A stretch of 64,000 nt of DNA from NCBI RefSeq assembly GCF_032362555.1, contig NC_083527.1, forward strand, positions 4,650,001-4,714,000. Reading direction: 5' to 3'. This stretch comes from Amyelois transitella. Taxonomy: Eukaryota > Arthropoda > Insecta > Lepidoptera > Pyralidae. Shown piece after piece: positions 47,970 to 58,130 of the stretch. A program made the position numbers and the translations under genes. Below the pieces are notes generated by a model. That model did no database searches and had not been told where the DNA came from. It saw nothing but the letters and a program-made list of their open reading frames with translations. How positions within the stretch are numbered: position 1 is the first letter of the stretch; the number at the start of each line of letters is the position of its first letter.

Positions 47970-50900
47970 TCACTTGAGGGCGCACTCGACGAAGACAGCG
48001 TGGTGTATGGCGGGCGCCAACGCGGGGTCGGGGTCCGGGGTCCCGGGGCTCGGGCTGGGGCTCTGCTGGGGGCCGGTCATGCGCTCGCCTATAGCGAAGT
48101 GCGCCTCCGTCAGCGGCCACAGCTCTTTGAGGACAGACCTGTGGAGATATTATTGATAGTGAGAATTGTTTTAGCTTCTTTGTTGACAAATTTTAAAACA
48201 AAATATCGCTTTGGTTTTTATTCCTGTTGCGCCTCTTTAGGAAGGACTCGGGATCCATTTATGATTTCCATCCGACTCGACCGCCACCAAAGGGAAGATC
48301 TTCCGCCAGGCTAGGTGTGATGCCTGGGGAACCGCGCGACAGACGATGTTATGTCGGAGGTTGTATTTATGCTCAAATCCATGAAATCTATGCGCGATTT
48401 AGATTCTTCACTGGTATTAGTTGAAAGCGTCAATTTCTTCGCGATGATTGACATTTGTAACGTATGGCGTAGAAATGTCGCCACAATAGTCATCATAACA
48501 TTGGCCGCGGTGTGATTCGAACCTGTGCCTTTACGCGCAACACGCGTTTCAACCAGGCACCTTACCGATTCGACCACCGACGCTCTTTTAAATGATAAAT
48601 TTGTATCGGTAAAAATGTCCCGAGGCTCTTTTAAATGATAAGTGTTTATCGGTAAAAATGTCCCGACGCTCTTTTAAGTGTGTATCGATCGGTAAAAACG
48701 TCACACTCACCACAGCTTGTGGTCGATGACGGCCCGCACCCGGGGCACGGGGAACCCGTTGAACGGCGACGCCACGGGGATGGTGTAGGCGCCCATGTCG
48801 CGCCACACCAGCCAGCTGCCCGTGCGCAGCGCCGGCAGCCGCGCCGCGCCCAGGATGCAGTCCAGCCCGTCGCACGACGGGCCCCACACCGAGCACGGCT
48901 GCGGCGGCTCCGACGACGGCTGCAATGACACCAGTTCGTTACTAAATTTTTTTTTTTTTTATACACGGTACAAATTACACAGATTGAGTTAGCCTCGAAG
49001 TAAGTTCGAAACTTGTGTTACGAGATACTAACTCAACGATACTATATTTTATAATAAATACGTATATAGATAAAGACTCAGGCCAATCAGAGAAAGTTCG
49101 TTTCTCATCATGCCCTGGCCGGCATTCGAACCCGGGACCTCCGGTGACACAGACAAGCGCACTACCGCTGCACCACAGAGGCCGCCAAAAACCTAAACTA
49201 AAACTATTTACATCACATGTGGATACGTCTATATGGCTTGCGGGGTAGACAGAGCCAATAGCGTTGCAAAGATTGATAGTTACTCGGCTTACACACCGAG
49301 CACGGCTGCGGCGGCTCCGACGACGGCTGCAATGTCAGCTGTTCAGTTACTATTTACATCACATATGGACACGTCTATATGGCTTGCGGGGTAGACAGAG
49401 CCAATAGCTTTGAAAAGACTGATAGTTACTCGGCTTAATGATAGAATTGAAATTCAAATAGTGACAGGATGCTAGATACATAGATCGCCTAAAAATAGAA
49501 TTCCAAATTAATAAGCCTATTCCTTAAGTCACCTTTTACAACATCCATTACAAACAGATGGAGTGGTTCTATAATTTTTTTTATTCATATCGAGAACCAC
49601 ACGGCACAATTCCATTATAAAGCCATACAACTGTACATGGCCTTTCGGTCTTTTCAAGAAGACCGCTTGCTCTGTCCACCACGCAAATGACATAGACGTG
49701 ACGACATGAGTACGTACGTATACGCATCAAACAATTAAATAAAACCATAGATAACCATAGGTAAAGGGTCACTCAGGTCAAAAGTACCCGAAATTATGAA
49801 TGTGGATGAAGCGAAGGAAGTATGCAGAGATCGCGGAAATTGGAAAGAGGTAGCTTACCCCTTCGGGAAAGAGGCGTGATTTTACGTATGTATGTATGTA
49901 TGTATAACCATAGGACACTGACCGTCAACAGCTCGCAGGCGACCACTTGATGGTCATACAGCACGCAATTGAAGGAGCCGTACACACCGTCGTTCACGAA
50001 GTACATGGTGTGAAGTTCGTCTTCGCCCTCTTTGGGAGTCACCTGTAAAAAAAAAAACATTTTTTTTTTATTGACCGACTTATATTGATTGTAGTGTGGT
50101 GGCCGGCACCAATAAAAAAAAAAGAGTAGGAAGTGGTCCTATTCTTTTTTTGTACTGGTACCGGGAACCACACGGCACAGTATAATATAACTATATCTAT
50201 ACATATAATAAAAAAGTAAAAATATTTTGTCTGTACATTTAGTATTTTTGACTGAAATGGATAGAGGGACACTTAGAATGAATAATAGAAAGCAAAAATA
50301 TTTTATTGGAATTTTTTGTCTGTCTGTCTGTCTGTATGTATGATCACGCTTATCTCCGAAAGTACTGAACCGATTTACTTAAAACTTTCACCAATTGCTT
50401 TGTTTTAACTCAGAAAAACATTTAAAATTTATTCCATCAAAATAGGTTCACAAAAAAAAAAGTTATGAAAGTTTGCCTGCAAATAAGTTTACGCAGAAAA
50501 ATTTGAAATTTACGCGGACCAAGTCGCGGGCTACAGCTAGTATAATAATATAATATAACTAAGGGATTGTTCACCTCTCTCTTGGCATGCACCATTGTGG
50601 CGAGGGTGTAGGCGGCGGCCGCGAAGTACCGCCCCGGCTCGGCGATCACTCGCACCGAGCGCGACGGGAAGTGGGTCTCCAGCGCCGTGTTGATCTCCGA
50701 CGCGACCTGTTTAGAATAAAATTAATAAATATATATATATATATATACATACGGACATATATATACATATACATTAAGGACGTCCTGGTAAAGGGTCAGG
50801 TCAAAAGTACCCGAAACCGCCGAGCTTGCATGAAGAGAGTTATGAATGTGGATGAAGGAAGTGTGCAGAGATCGTGGCAAGTAGAAAAAGGTAGTCTCTG

Positions 50901-53900
50901 CCTACCCCGCCGGGAAAGAGGCGTGATTTTGGCATGTATATGTGTGTGTGTGTGTGTGAGACAGCTACCTCCGCGAGGCTGCAGCCGCGGCCGCCCGGGA
51001 AGCCGCCGCCCAGGTCCAGCAGCGCCAGGCGGTGCCCCGCGTGTATATGTGTGTGTGTGTGTGTGAGACAGCTACCTCCGCGAGGCTGCAGCCGCGGCCG
51101 CCCGGGAAGCCGCCGCCCAGGTCCAGCAGCGCCAGGCGGTGCCCCGCGTGTATATGTGTGTGTGTGTGTGTGAGACAGCTACCTCCGCGAGGCTGCAGCC
51201 GCGGCCGCCCGGGAAGCCGCCGCCCAGGTCCAGCAGCGCCAGGCGGTGCCCCGCGTGTATATGTGTGTGTGTGTGTGTGAGACAGCTACCTCCGCGAGGC
51301 TGCAGCCGCGGCCGCCCGGGAAGCCGCCGCCCAGGTCCAGCAGCGCCAGGCGGTGCCCCGCGTGTATATGTGTGTGTGTGTGTGTGAGACAGCTACCTCC
51401 GCGAGGCTGCAGCCGCGGCCGCCCGGGAAGCCGCCGCCCAGGTCCAGCAGCGCCAGGCGGTGCCCCGCGTGTATATGTGTGTGTGTGTGTGTGAGACAGC
51501 TACCTCCGCGAGGCTGCAGCCGCGGCCGCCCGGGAAGCCGCCGCCCAGGTCCAGCAGCGCCAGGCGGTGCCCCGCGTGTATATGTGTGTGTGTGTGTGTG
51601 AGACAGCTACCTCCGCGAGGCTGCAGCCGCGGCCGCCCGGGAAGCCGCCGCCCAGGTCCAGCAGCGCCAGGCGGTGCCCCGCGTGTATATGTGTGTGTGT
51701 GTGTGTGAGACAGCTACCTCCGCGAGGCTGCAGCCGCGGCCGCCCGGGAAGCCGCCGCCCAGGTCCAGCAGCGCCAGGCGGTGCCCCGCGTGTATATGTG
51801 TGTGTGTGTGTGTGAGACAGCTACCTCCGCGAGGCTGCAGCCGCGGCCGCCCGGGAAGCCGCCGCCCAGGTCCAGCAGCGCCAGGCGGTGCCCCGCGTGT
51901 ATATGTGTGTGTGTGTGTGTGAGACAGCTACCTCCGCGAGGCTGCAGCCGCGGCCGCCCGGGAAGCCGCCGCCCAGGTCCAGCAGCGCCAGGCGGTGCCC
52001 CGCGTGTATATGTGTGTGTGTGTGTGTGAGACAGCTACCTCCGCGAGGCTGCAGCCGCGGCCGCCCGGGAAGCCGCCGCCCAGGTCCAGCAGCGCCAGGC
52101 GGTGCCCCGCGTGTATATGTGTGTGTGTGTGTGTGAGACAGCTACCTCCGCGAGGCTGCAGCCGCGGCCGCCCGGGAAGCCGCCGCCCAGGTCCAGCAGC
52201 GCCAGGCGGTGCCCCCCGGCCGCGAACAGCGCCCGCGCCAGCCGCACGCCGCGCGCGTACGCGCCGCCCGACCGCGCGCCCGACCCCACGTGGAACGACA
52301 CGCCCACCACCTGCCGAGGGGGGGGACATCAATTTAATAAAACATTACATTTTTATCACTACACCATTTATATAACTGTCAAAGTCACTTGTCAAATTAC
52401 TGGGGGGACATCAACATTCATAAATGTCAACAAATAAAACATTACAAATTTTATCACCAAACTGTCATATGTATATCAAAATTAATAAATAAACAACACA
52501 GACAGCGTCACGAGACTCGGAAAACCACTTCTTGCTACATACATATAATCACGTCTGTATCCCTTACGGGATAGGAAAATCCAACAATGCAGAAAAGACT
52601 AATAAGCTACGCTGAGCTGTTTGACTTAATGATTAAATTGAAATTGAAATTAATTAATAATAAAAAAAGAATAAGACAACTTCATATCTTTCCCATGTAT
52701 GTCGTAAAAAGCTACTAAGGGATAAACTTGTAAACTTTGGATTCTTCGTTTAGGCGATGGGCTAGCAACCTGTCACTATTAGAATCTCATTTCTATCATT
52801 AGGCTGAAAGTAGCCCATCAGTCTCTTCAAGAGCTCTGTCTACTCTACAAAAGATATAAGTGTGACTATGTATGTTGTATCTGAGTCTCACCTCCAAGCC
52901 GAGTACGGCGGCTAACTTGAGCAGCCTCGGCGCCTCGGAGACGGGGTCGCAGCCGAACTTGATGCCCAGCGGGCACTGCGCCTCGGCCGCGTCGCAACGT
53001 ATGCGAATCACCAATCTGGAAAACAAATATATTATAAATATATAGAGATAAGAAGTAATATTATAAAGGGTGACTTTTAATTCAACTGCATAAATTTAAC
53101 TGTTAATTGTACTCATCTAAAGGATATTTAAAAACGTTAAAAGAAAAATATCGGTTCATAATTCAGAAAGTACGAAAAAAAATTAAAGTATCAAAATCCA
53201 CGATCCTAAATACGTAATATCACCCCGGCCGGCGGAAAAGCGACGCGTAAGATTCAGAGGTCAACGACACAATTCAGGCAGCTGAGCGATCTCGACAACT
53301 CTGTACTTTACTTGATCTTGATACTAGAAAAATAATTTATTTTTCAGACACTTATTCACATGTTTAGTTTTAATTTCTTTTTGTAGTATTGGTCTTTAAT
53401 AAAGCGTGTGACGTAGTTCTTGAGGGTTTTTGAAATGTGAAAATGATGATGTTACATTTAAATAAAAATAGGCTCAAACGGCTCAGAAGCAGGGGTATAG
53501 TCTATGTTTAAAAGGATGCAGTTGTTTTAAATGTCACCCTGTAAGATTATTTCTCTATCTATTATCTCAATTCTATCATTAAGCCAAATAGCTGAACGTG
53601 GCCATTCAGTCTTTTCAAGACTGTTGGCTCTGTCTGCCCCGCAAGGGATAAGGATAAGTATAAAAATAACATACATACATACATATGGTCACGTCTACCA
53701 TATGTATGTATGTTATTTCTATAATTAGGTTTTAAATATTTTATTTAATTGCTTGGTATCAAAAGAGTTCGCATTTTATTGTCACAACGTAACCATTGAA
53801 ATCTTGTTCAAAACATGGTTTTCTCTCACCGCTCTGGAGAGGAGCCCGGGGTATGTCTTTGGCCATGGATCCTGGATTGAGTCGTTAGTTTTTACACCAA

Positions 53901-55826
53901 GTGAATCCCATCTAACTTTCTTTTAGGTTACATATCCAGTTGCCTGAATGTTAAGGTTTCCTAATGATGTTTTCCCTCATCGTGAGATCATTATGTACAT
54001 TAGTTTGAATACTAACGTATTCAACTCAAAAACGTATTGACTCAAAGGTCAGACGGGAGTCGCTTCAAGATTTACCCAATCTAGAAGTGACTATGGTTAG
54101 AGGTACACCCCATGCTTCTCTCAAAGTGTAATGTTAGGTGGAAGACACTCACTGCGCATGCGGCATGTACTGCTTGATCTTCAGCAACTCAGTCTCCGAG
54201 TCGAAGGTCATGGTGTTGACGCCGGCGGCAGACGAGTAGCGGATGTGCGAAGCCATCTTGGCCGGATTCGCGAATATTATGCGGCTGGGGGAAAGATGAA
54301 CATAATTAAGTGAGATAGCCTAAGTCTTTACCCTGGATAACTGACTAATAGTAGGAATTTTGATGGAGTGTCCTTGGGAACTGCATAATTACAAGACACA
54401 CGTGTCACCTTCGGTTAAACACGCTGCCGTAAGCAGTGTGTCTAATATATTCCATGTCTTCTCAATAATTTATCTTCTATTAAATGATTCAAATATTTAT
54501 CTTCTTTAAGTATTTACTTATTCACAGTATGTATGCACTTAAGCATTTGCTTCAATGGTATTTTTTTTTTTTCTTTTTTAAACTAGTATAATTGGCGTTC
54601 TCGGAAATTTAATTTTTGCTAACTGTTTTTATTAGTGAAAACCTGTAATTGGCTCCTAAATGTATATTTAAAAATCTAATGATTGTAAAACATTCTGTTG
54701 GTCATTCAAATATATAAAATAAAATAGTGTGTCCGCAGTTCAGTAGTAAATTTTTATTTACATATCTCCAAAAACGAAGACCTCTTCCGCGCATAATACT
54801 TCCTTACAAACCTTCCCCACGCTATCAATACATCATCAAGATAAGTTACTCACTCAGGTTTGACACCGATGGAGGTGACCAGCTCGATCTCGGCCTTGGA
54901 AGCGCAGTCGAAGCCCGTGCCGAGCGCCGCCAGCGTTGTCACCAGCAGCTTCTCGTCGTTGCATTTCACCGCTATTAAAAAAAACAAATAATTGGTATAA
55001 GTCCGCCATTGTACATATACTTCTAAATCCGATGACTGTTTTGTAATTTGTTATATTTCTTTTTATGTGCAATAAAGAGTTAACAAACAAAAAAAAACAA
55101 ATATAACGTTAGGCACAAAAGTAAACTTAATGATAGATGCTGAACAGATATACAATTTTTTCCTGTTTAATTTCACTACCCCCCAATTCAAATGATTTTA
55201 TAAGTCCGAATTTTTACCGTAGAAAGGTTCAACCCTGGGCATCAGCTCTCGCCAGCGGTGGTACCGGGCGACCACCTCGCCAATGTCCATGACGTAGAAG
55301 GGGTCCTCCTGAGTCCCGGACTCCACGATCTGGCGGATCACGTCCGTCGGCGACCACTCGCCCTCCATCACGCGGATGCGTTCTTCATCTACAATCTAAT
55401 GAATAATGATAAGGTTGAATTTTAGGCGGATTAGACTTTCATTACTAATATATTTAATGTATAACTATATTTTACATACATTCATATATATAATCACAGC
55501 CATCAGAGCCAACAGTTTTGAAAAGAATAATAGGCCATGATCAGCTGTTTGGCTATATTTTAAAGTATCGAATATTAGACTCAATATTAATATGGTCCTT
55601 CGAGCCGGATAAAATCATTAAAGCTCATTATTAAATTTGACGTTTTTCTTTGCAATGTCAATGGAGATGAGCCTATGGATATATATGATGATAAAGGTTA
55701 AATTTAAATTACTAGAGCGACTGCCGCTGAATCTCAGTCTGGACTAGTGCTATCCAAATACGTGATTCTCGAATCAGCATTATGTTATCCTAAAGTTACA
55801 CATAAAAATTAACACGATACCTTCAT
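47970..55826 (-). CDS. ODC: Ornithine decarboxylase, 10 coding exons
   Basis: Coding exons: 55821-55826 (ATG AAG only), 55218-55395, 54854-54971, 54153-54284, 52892-53015, 52146-52310, 50575-50706, 49923-50042, 48711-48919, 47970-48138. All phases agree, giving 450 codons (human 461). This PLP enzyme makes putrescine from ornithine, the first step of polyamine synthesis, in the cytosol. Visible catalytic motifs: FYAVKCN (Schiff-base K64), FHVGSG (H193), [19 protein letters not shown] (E264), [13 protein letters not shown] (D303) and [12 protein letters not shown] (C341 and D342). The intact cysteine argues for an active decarboxylase, not an antizyme inhibitor. The C-terminus has a Pro/Ser-rich stretch after residue 410 and ends VFVECALK. 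Exons 5-10 are very GC-rich. Introns hold the 107-bp exon-end array and a stray piece of exon 9. Confidence 0.97.
48510..48592 (-). mobile_element. Second tRNA-like SINE head in last ODC intron
   Basis: On the minus strand TGGTCGAATCGG fits an A box and GGTTCGAATC is a perfect B box about 40 bases on. The ends do not pair into an acceptor stem, so it is a SINE head or tRNA pseudogene. It differs from the family at 40453. Confidence 0.5.
48975..49185 (-). mobile_element. tRNA-derived SINE in ODC intron
   Basis: Same family as 40453, on the minus strand, with intact GGTTCGAATG box and the AACTTACTTCGAGGCTAACT tail. Inserted between ODC exon 9 and the stray exon-9 piece at 49292. Confidence 0.75.
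49203..49437 (-). repeat. 148-bp tandem duplication carrying a stray piece of ODC exon 9
   Basis: The stretch around 49203-49290 (CTATTTACATCACAT through GTTACTCGGCTTA) recurs at 49351-49437. Between them, 49292-49334 is a 43-base exact copy of 48885-48927, the start of ODC exon 9 with its TTGCAG acceptor. The copy lies in the intron between exons 8 and 9, so it is a decoy 3' splice site met before the true one. Confidence 0.85.
49372..49606 (-). mobile_element. Family A copy in ODC intron 8
   Basis: Its first ~65 bases are also part of the 148-bp duplication. Ends GAGAACCACACGGCAC; a plus-sense tail fragment follows to 49705. Confidence 0.65.
50283..50545 (+). mobile_element. LINE-like 3' end in ODC intron
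   Basis: CTGTCTGTCTGTCTGTATGT, then AGTACTGAACCGATTTACTT, ending GACCAAGTCGCGGGCTACAG. It shares its terminal motif with 2618-2860 but has a different body; 35815-35985 and, reversed, 15300-15470 are related (ACTGAACCGATTACGATGAA). Confidence 0.5.
50775..50935 (+). mobile_element. RTE-like 3' end abutting the ODC 107-bp array
   Basis: AAGGACGTCCTGGTAAAGGG to GGGAAAGAGGCGTGATTTTG. Where other copies run into ATGTATG, this one runs into GCATGTATATGTGTG, the spacer of the array. Confidence 0.6.
50936..52215 (-). repeat. 107-bp tandem array of an ODC exon end plus 5' splice site, 12 copies
   Basis: The mark GAGACAGCT recurs at 50958, 51065, 51172, 51279, 51386, 51493, 51600, 51707, 51814, 51921, 52028 and 52135, always 107 apart. 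Each unit holds the last 70 coding bases of exon 6, the GTAGCT donor, CTC and a run of CA ending in TATAC. By eye the copies show no difference. The highest-coordinate copy is the real exon end; the other 11 lie in the intron. The array abuts a retrotransposon tail at 50775-50935, which may have supplied the GT-rich spacer. Confidence 0.95.
52146..52310 (-). CDS. ODC: ODC coding exon 6, the exon whose 3' end is amplified
   Basis: Encodes residues 187-241, from [11 protein letters not shown] to GGRGCSLAE, phase 0 at both ends. The acceptor is CTCGGCAG|GTGG and the donor is CGGAG|GTAGCT. Its last 70 bases (52146-52215), with the donor and following (CA)n, are the template of the tandem array immediately downstream. 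Bases 52216 and above are unique, so only this copy connects to the acceptor. Confidence 0.93.
52541..52875. mobile_element. Two opposed, diverged family A pieces in ODC intron 5
   Basis: Minus-sense 52541-52640 and plus-sense 52665-52875 meet near an A-rich run, forming an imperfect inverted repeat directly 5' of exon 6 in genomic order. Confidence 0.55.
53066..53541. mobile_element. 476-bp Tc1/mariner-like MITE in ODC intron
   Basis: Second near-full copy of the element at 41121, in the same orientation, with the first base changed (AAGGGTGAC). TA flanks both ends (53064-53065 and 53542-53543). It lies between ODC exons 4 and 5. Confidence 0.75.
53830..54125. mobile_element. Broken copy of the short inverted-repeat family in ODC intron
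   Basis: Contains CCATGGATCCTGGATTGAGT (reverse orientation) and a second block near 54050 with GGTCAGACGGGAGTCGCTTC. Probably two fragments. Confidence 0.4.
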
Positions 55827-56289
55827 GTTTTCCTGAATGCGTCGATTCCCAATCAGTGAGGCTAGTATCGGGCAGGGGGATGCGGTGTCAGGTGTCGTCG
55901 GCGCCCGGGAGAGGGCGGCCAGCGCTAGTCCACGAGTGTCAGCTGTTGGCAAACAAACAAATATAGGAACTACTATATGGAACGCGGGCGCGGTAAGATC
56001 TATAAGTGATATCAGCGAACCCCTCCCGTTATTCGGTTTATAAAATTGTAAGGCTTTTCTCAAAAGTAAAGCGTCTGTGCTCGAACCGATATAGTTGCCA
56101 AAAAGTATCTCTTGGAAACCAGCATTTATTGTTAACATGTTCCAATATATGGGTTAGAATCCCCTGCAAAGGTTTTGGAAGTAATACAGAAGCCGCTTCG
56201 TGTGAAAAATTCAGAGGATCAAGGTCAACAATAGCGCCTTCCTCTCCTAACACGTGAGGACGCAACCGTTACTGACGCTAGGAGACACA

Positions 56290-56530
56290 CAGCCGATGTA
56301 CACAAATCTAAAGGTGGGTGCACCTAAAGCGAGCTACTCACGTGCGAGTGGAGGGCGGGCGTCAGCGGGCGATGGCGTGTCGCAGCCAGGGCGGGTCTAC
56401 GTTGAGCGCGCGGCGCCAGCAGCGTGGCGCGGGCCGCGGGCCGCACCTGTCCGATCGCCTCACTACTCCGTCTCGCCCGGCACAGCCAGTCGCGCCGGAC
56501 TCACCCGGTGCTCCCTGAGGACAATTACAA
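56290..56530 (-). promoter_or_regulatory. GC-rich block upstream of ODC, candidate promoter or untranslated first exon
   Basis: A CpG-dense block in AT-rich surroundings, about 0.5 kb upstream of the ODC ATG. On the minus strand it offers donor-like sequences (CACCGG|GTGAGT and GGACAG|GTGCGG), so it may hold a non-coding first exon. A CACGTG E-box lies at 56339-56344. The ODC start exon has only two codons, so an upstream untranslated exon is expected. Confidence 0.4.
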
Positions 56531-56772
56531 TTTACCAATCAGTTTCAGGGATTATGATAGTTATAGGTAGGTACCTCAATTCTACCGTTAAGCCAAACAG
56601 CTGAACCTGCTCGATCAGTCTTTTTAAGACTGTTGGCTCTGTCTACCCTAAAAGGGATATAGACGTGATTATAGGAATGAATGCAAGAATAATCACGTCT
56701 ATATGTCTGTCACGTCTGTCTACTCCCCATGGGATATAGAGGTGACTATATGTATGTATGATATATATACAG

Positions 56773-56780
56773 TGACGTCA
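56773..56780. promoter_or_regulatory. Perfect CRE, TGACGTCA, 5' of ODC
   Basis: Consensus cAMP response element 0.95 kb upstream of the ODC ATG; further copies at 57837-57844 and 61698-61705. Function is inferred only. Confidence 0.3.
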
Positions 56781-57984
56781 TGCCGCTTCGGTCTCCCCTA
56801 CGCCCCCCTTTACAGACCGGGAGTCCTGTAAAAGCCGGTCTTGAACTTTGGACTTACTACAGTACTCTGACGGCTACTTGCTGGATCACGTGTCTTTAGC
56901 TAAACCCACGCGGGATAGACAGAGCCAACAGTGTCGAAAAGACTTAAGAGACCACGCTCAGCTTGAAGATGGGATTGATAGGTACATCAAAACATAAGTA
57001 CATAAAAGATACGACTGAAGCTAAAGAAGACTCTCTAAGAAAAAGACCTGATTATTTCTGTGTCGGTTGCATACAAATCTACGTATGATCCTCTTGCTAG
57101 ATGAGAATGATTTGAAATGAAGGATGCTTATCTTTAAAATATGTCTGTCTATCAAATTCAGTGCTTTGAATTCAATATTACAACACTACTCAATGATTCA
57201 ATAAAATCAATCAATACGACATGACATAACACTAAAGAGTGATATGAATTTTCTACAGATTGTATTGAATACCTACCAATTATATCATATAACCATTGTA
57301 GTGAATGACACAGTCTGTGATAAAAATTTGATAGTTGCGATAGTATTACTTAATGATCAAATAAAAGCCGGTGAACATTTACAGACGTGACCGCAATATA
57401 TAAATTGATTCTAGCAGAAAAACACAACTCGAATAAAAACCTTTTTCAACTTCATGACAACTAAATTCATCCAAATAATCATAACTGACATTAACGCCAT
57501 GGTCACAAAAAAGTCCAACTGGAAAATTCATCCCCAACTTGACTTGATCGGACATTGTGTCCTATTATATGAAATTTCCATAATGAATTACAATAACATA
57601 TTATTAATTGGTTAATTGTTATGTTAATTCGTGAAGTGTATAATATAGAAAAGTACTTATCCTCCTTTTGTATTACTCTTTACAAGAATTAAGACAGTCA
57701 TTTATCATCGAAACTCAAATCAAATTATTTACCGACATGGACCAATCAACTGAAAAATAACTACTAATAGATATACAATTGACACAGAGGGCCAAATTGA
57801 TTCCTCACGGCTTCCAAAGACGTACATCACGAACGATGACGTCATATTTATCATTCTATATGATCGTTAAGCCATCTGATGCAATTTCTATGGTAAGGAT
57901 ACAATATACCGTGTTCTATAAAATTATTTGTCGATGACATGCCAGTGGGTTTATCGCCGTAATGAGGACTCTGCCAGATGTATT

Positions 57985-58130
57985 CATTCATTCATATAAT
58001 CACGACTATATCCCTAGTGGAGACAAAGCCAGCAGTCTTGAAAGACTGATACGCCACGATCAGCTGTTAGGCTTAATGATAGAATTCTGATTCAAATAGT
58101 GATAGGTTGCTAGCCCATCGCCTAAAAGAA
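57985..58130 (-). mobile_element. Family A tail fragment upstream of ODC
   Basis: CATATAATCACGACTATATC through TTGCTAGCCCATCGCCTAAA; the rightmost clear copy in the window. Confidence 0.6.

Noticed and set aside
50936..52215. CRISPR array, because of regular spacing
   Set aside because: The whole 107-bp unit is constant, with no variable spacers, and the genome is animal.
50934..52437. A series of identical 82-codon plus-strand open frames, 107 bases apart
   Set aside because: They are antisense readings of the ODC exon-end array. The minus strand gives ODC residues in the right phase, while the plus-strand product is low-complexity Cys/Val and Pro/Arg without any family match.
47970..55826. 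Antizyme inhibitor instead of ODC
   Set aside because: The active-site lysine, histidine, EPGR motif, aspartate and WGPSCDGLD cysteine are all present.
55809..56138. 109-codon minus-strand frame running into the ODC start, suggesting a longer N-terminus
   Set aside because: The upstream part has no ODC-family similarity. Family members start close to the MKIVDEER position, so it is read as 5' leader.
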